Below are positions 1 through 64,000 of a stretch of 64,000 nt of DNA, one piece after another (position 1 is the first letter of the stretch; each line of letters starts with the position of its first letter). Source of the DNA: Echiichthys vipera (Eukaryota > Chordata > Actinopteri > Perciformes > Trachinidae); contig OY829667.1 of NCBI GenBank assembly GCA_963691815.1, positions 13,692,418 to 13,756,417 on the forward strand, in the 5' to 3' direction. The position numbers and the translations under genes were made by a program. The notes below the pieces were generated by a model, which was not told the DNA's origin, did no database searches, and worked only from the letters and a program-made list of their open reading frames with translations.

Positions 1-2239
<2,239 letters not shown>

Positions 2240-2746
2240 CGAAAAGAGAGCTGAGCCGGAAGGCAAAGCTCTCGATCTACCGGTCAATCTTCGTTCCTAC
2301 CCTCACCTATGGTCATGAAAGCTGGGTCATGACCGAAAGAACGAGGTCGTGGGTACAAGCGGCCGAAATTTGTTTTCTCAGGAGGGTGGCTGGAGTCTCC
2401 CTTAGAGAGAGGGGGAGAAGTTCAGCCATCCGTGAGGAACTCGGAGTAGAGCCGCTGCTCCTTAGCGTTGAAAGGAGCCAGTTGAGGTGGTTCGGGCATC
2501 TAGTAAGGATGCCCCCTGGGCGCCTCCCTAGGGAGGTGTTCCAGGCACGTCCAGCTGGGAGGAGGCCTCGGGGAAGACCCAGGACTAGGTGGAGAGATTA
2601 TATCTCCACACTGGCCTGGGAACGCCTCAGGATCCCCCAGTTAGAGCTGGTTAATGTGGCCCGGGAAAGGGAAGTTTGGGGTCCCCTGCTAAAGCTGCTG
2701 CCCCCGCGACCCGACCCCGGATAAGAGGCTGAAGATGAGATGAGAT
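2240..2746 (+). mobile_element. 5'-truncated LINE tail, RTE/Rex3-like
   Basis: From about 2250 one frame reads the C-terminal region after a reverse-transcriptase domain: AKLSIYRSIFVPTLTYGHES, WVMTERTRSWVQAAE, FLRRVAGVSLRERGRSS, WFGHLVRMPPGRLPREVFQA, RRPRGRPRTRWRDYIS and a terminal LLPPRPDPG followed by a stop. The element ends in a short GATGAGATGAGAT-like tail at 2732-2746, as expected for RTE/Rex3-type elements of fish. No endonuclease or RT core remains, so this is a dead 3' fragment. The clade name rests on remembered fish sequences; another LINE clade with the same C-terminal motif is possible. Confidence 0.75.
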
Positions 2747-3059
2747 CTACTTACCATGAGCATGTTTATCTTCTGTTTTATCTTTTATTATTATCATTAT
2801 TATTATTTTTTATCTTTCTTTCTGGTTGAAATAGGCTTCCATACTGAGAATGTAATGCCTGGGTCCAAATACATTTTTTATATATGTTTGTGCTGTTTGA
2901 GCATATGCTGAATAAAAAAACTGTACTTTTTATTTACTGTATTTGTTCATTCAAGTATTCATCGCGCATACTCTGCTACGACTGTATTATTATAACACCA
3001 GTTATTCACACCACTTATTATCCCAGATTGACACCAGAAACAGCCCTTTGATAAAAGTG

Positions 3060-3389
3060 AATGTACAGCCAGAGTGGCAGCCTGCAGCGCTCCACCAATA
3101 GAAAGGGTCGCTGTCAGTTGGGGGGCGGGTCCTGTGGGTTAGCAGGTTTGAGTGCACACTGCGCTCAGACAACTTGATACAGAGTAACAGTAAATCAGAC
3201 AGAGCAGCTCCTCCAGCACCAGCAGTGAAATTGTAACCCTGTTGCAAGTATTTTTGGCCGCTGATAGGACCGAGTGAGATCACTGCGGTCCCTTTTCTCG
3301 GATAGACTCAAGAGTTGTTCGGCAAGAGCAACGCAGGGACCGTTTTCACTCTCATTTCTGCTATATCTCAATATTATATCACACTGGAA
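3060..3389 (+). promoter_or_regulatory. Probable proximal promoter and 5' UTR of ppp3ca
   Basis: Directly upstream of the start codon. A CCAAT box lies at 3095-3099 and a GC box (gggggcggg) at 3121-3129. No convincing TATA box is visible, consistent with a broadly expressed gene. The transcription start cannot be fixed from sequence alone, so the promoter/UTR boundary is not given. Confidence 0.45.
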
Positions 3390-62212
<58,823 letters not shown>

Positions 62213-62320
62213 GTAAGCACGGCAGACAGGCAGCCACACTTCTCACTACAGTTTGCCTTAGTTCCACTAGAGGGAGTCCTCCGCTAATAGGAGTACCAGA
62301 CACACACTCATTGAAAGCCT

Positions 62321-62323
<3 letters not shown>

Positions 62324-62384
<61 letters not shown>
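62324..62384 (+). repeat. (CA)n microsatellite in intron 10
   Basis: About 30 pure CA units, starting 111 nt after exon 10, sense orientation CA. Confidence 0.97.
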
Positions 62385-62385
<1 letters not shown>

Positions 62386-63886
62386 TCCTAGTGTTTTTTG
62401 CACATACCATGGCTGCTCTGCCCTATTCTCAGAACACAGTTTAATTATATTTAATCTTTAAAACATTCCACACACCCAGCAACACAGAGACAATCCAGAA
62501 ACAGTTTGACACATCGTGACACGGCTGAATCATTGAACCATTCTTGAATATCATTCAGCAAATAAAAAATACTTCAGATACCCAGGGTATTGGCAAATTC
62601 TGAGGAACTCTCAAATGAAAAATCTAAATCAAAAGTGTTCAAACGCCATTAATATCATTGCTGGCGCTGTTTGGCTGTACTAGATAAGTTCAGACAGCAC
62701 AGTTAGTCACAAAGTATTCATGCTGTCTTTATCATTTTATAGTAGTGGCAAGTTTGAGTCATCTGTTTGATCCCAGCACAGCTTATCTACAATGAGATGA
62801 CGAGTTTCCCTCTGCCCGCCCCACCCCTTACAGCCAAACAGGAAATGATCTCACCAGCCCCCCCTCCCCGCCTCCTCCTCTCTCGCCCTGTCTTTGTGTT
62901 TACTGATGAACACAGTTTGACTCTGTAAACAGCACCTAGGGGTGGAGTGTCAGGATATGGCCAGATTCCACTCGTATTTTAAACTTTTTTGATGCTGCGT
63001 GGGAATATAAATAGGTAATATATGAAAAAGAAGAAGAGAAATGTACATTAGGGTCCAGATATATTTTGTGTAAGAGTTCCACCAATAGCAAAAGTGATTT
63101 GAATGATGTTTTTCGAATAATATATTCGTTCTAGATTAACTATTGGATTACAGGTTTTTCAAAATGTCATAAAAAATACAAAAATGACTTTATGTTGTAA
63201 GAAGCTGTGCCTGTGCTAATCTTATGATCTTCTATCATTGTAGTAACATCTGGATCTGGCTAGAACGACTGGGCTTGCAATCATTTTTTAATGGTGTTAT
63301 CTGGAGATCATAAGTTAATAATTTCCTTATCTTGAGAAAATGGGCTTTATCTTAATATAACAAGATAATTCACTCGTTATCACAAGAAAACTATTATTAC
63401 TTATAATGTTTATCAGAGACTAGGTGAGCCATGGGGTCATGCACATGGGCTCAAGCCAACCGTCACTCACATCTCCATGATCATCAGCTGTACTGCAGCC
63501 AAATGTGTGATTATGAATCTCAATGTAGTCGGAGATGTAATATCAAATATATCAGTCATTGTAATTTTCCTTCACAACTTGGTAGTACTTTCTTTTTTAA
63601 TTGATATGGACACAGGTAATATTTTACACTTCTTGTGAATAGTCAAGTTATCTTATGTACTTTGTATATTCCCTTTAACACCTAATTTAAAAAAAACTGG
63701 TCGTAGTCACACGTGTATCCTTCCGCTTACTTCACCAAGTCTGTGACCGTCCAGTGCTGCACATCCCATCTCTGATGAGCATTATAAGAAACAAGAGGAA
63801 GCATAACAAAGCTCTTTGTCTCACGATAACAAAATAATGAAGTTGTGATCTCGGGATAACAGTATTAACAAAAAATATTAAGCAAG

Positions 63887-64000
63887 AGGGGCGGCTGGTG
63901 GCACAGTGGTTAGAGCAGTCACCCCCCCGTGCAAAGAGGCTGAAGGTCCTCGGGGCAGAGGCCGCAGATTCGACTGACCTGCGGCCCTTTGCTGCATGTC
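63887..64000 (+). mobile_element. tRNA-derived SINE head, cut by the window edge
   Basis: Starts aggggcggctggtggcacag. An A-box-like tggcacagtgg (63899-63909) and a B-box-like agattcgactg (63966-63976) are spaced as in a tRNA gene, followed by acctgcggccctttgctgca, a wording known from percomorph SINEs. The tail lies beyond 64000. Confidence 0.75.

Larger units (their letters stand above)
62213..64000 (+). other. ppp3ca intron 10, 5' part
   Basis: Starts with a gtaagc donor; no acceptor or downstream calcineurin exon appears before the window ends. Holds a CA repeat and, at the end, a SINE. 62400-63880 otherwise shows nothing I can name. Confidence 0.8.

Overview
The window is vertebrate nuclear DNA, almost certainly from a ray-finned (teleost) fish. 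The single gene has vertebrate-type GT-AG introns, and the DNA around it holds fish-typical repeats: long (CA)n tracts, hAT-type MITEs, an RTE/Rex3-like and an L2-like LINE tail, a Penelope-like element and a tRNA-derived SINE. I name no species.

There is one protein-coding gene, on the + strand. It encodes the catalytic A subunit of calcineurin (protein phosphatase 2B), most likely the alpha paralogue ppp3ca. I could place ten coding exons: 3390-3450, 34528-34728, 45594-45718, 46267-46378, 46810-46955, 47756-47895, 51518-51595, 52806-52900, 61303-61428 and 62141-62212. They join in frame across every junction and give 385 codons plus one base. These cover the whole metallophosphatase domain and the calcineurin B-binding helix. 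The later exons (rest of the regulatory arm, calmodulin-binding segment, autoinhibitory segment, C-terminus) must lie beyond 64000, so the gene is partial here. All metal ligands and catalytic residues expected for the family are present.

Layout: 1-3000 is upstream DNA with a Z-DNA-prone CA/CG tract and a LINE tail. Roughly 3060-3389 is the proximal promoter and 5' UTR. Intron 1 (about 31 kb) and intron 2 (about 10.9 kb) hold most of the mobile-element debris. Exons 3-8 are compact. Intron 8 (about 8.4 kb) holds a Penelope-like fragment and a MITE. Long CA repeats sit just downstream of exons 9 and 10. A SINE is cut by the right edge.

I found no second gene, no RNA gene and no novel multi-gene system. 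The observations most worth checking are the CA tracts next to splice donors, the very long alternating purine-pyrimidine tracts, large imperfect palindromes from MITEs, a 42-bp minisatellite built on a 21-bp subunit, and three copies of one repeat family inside this single gene.
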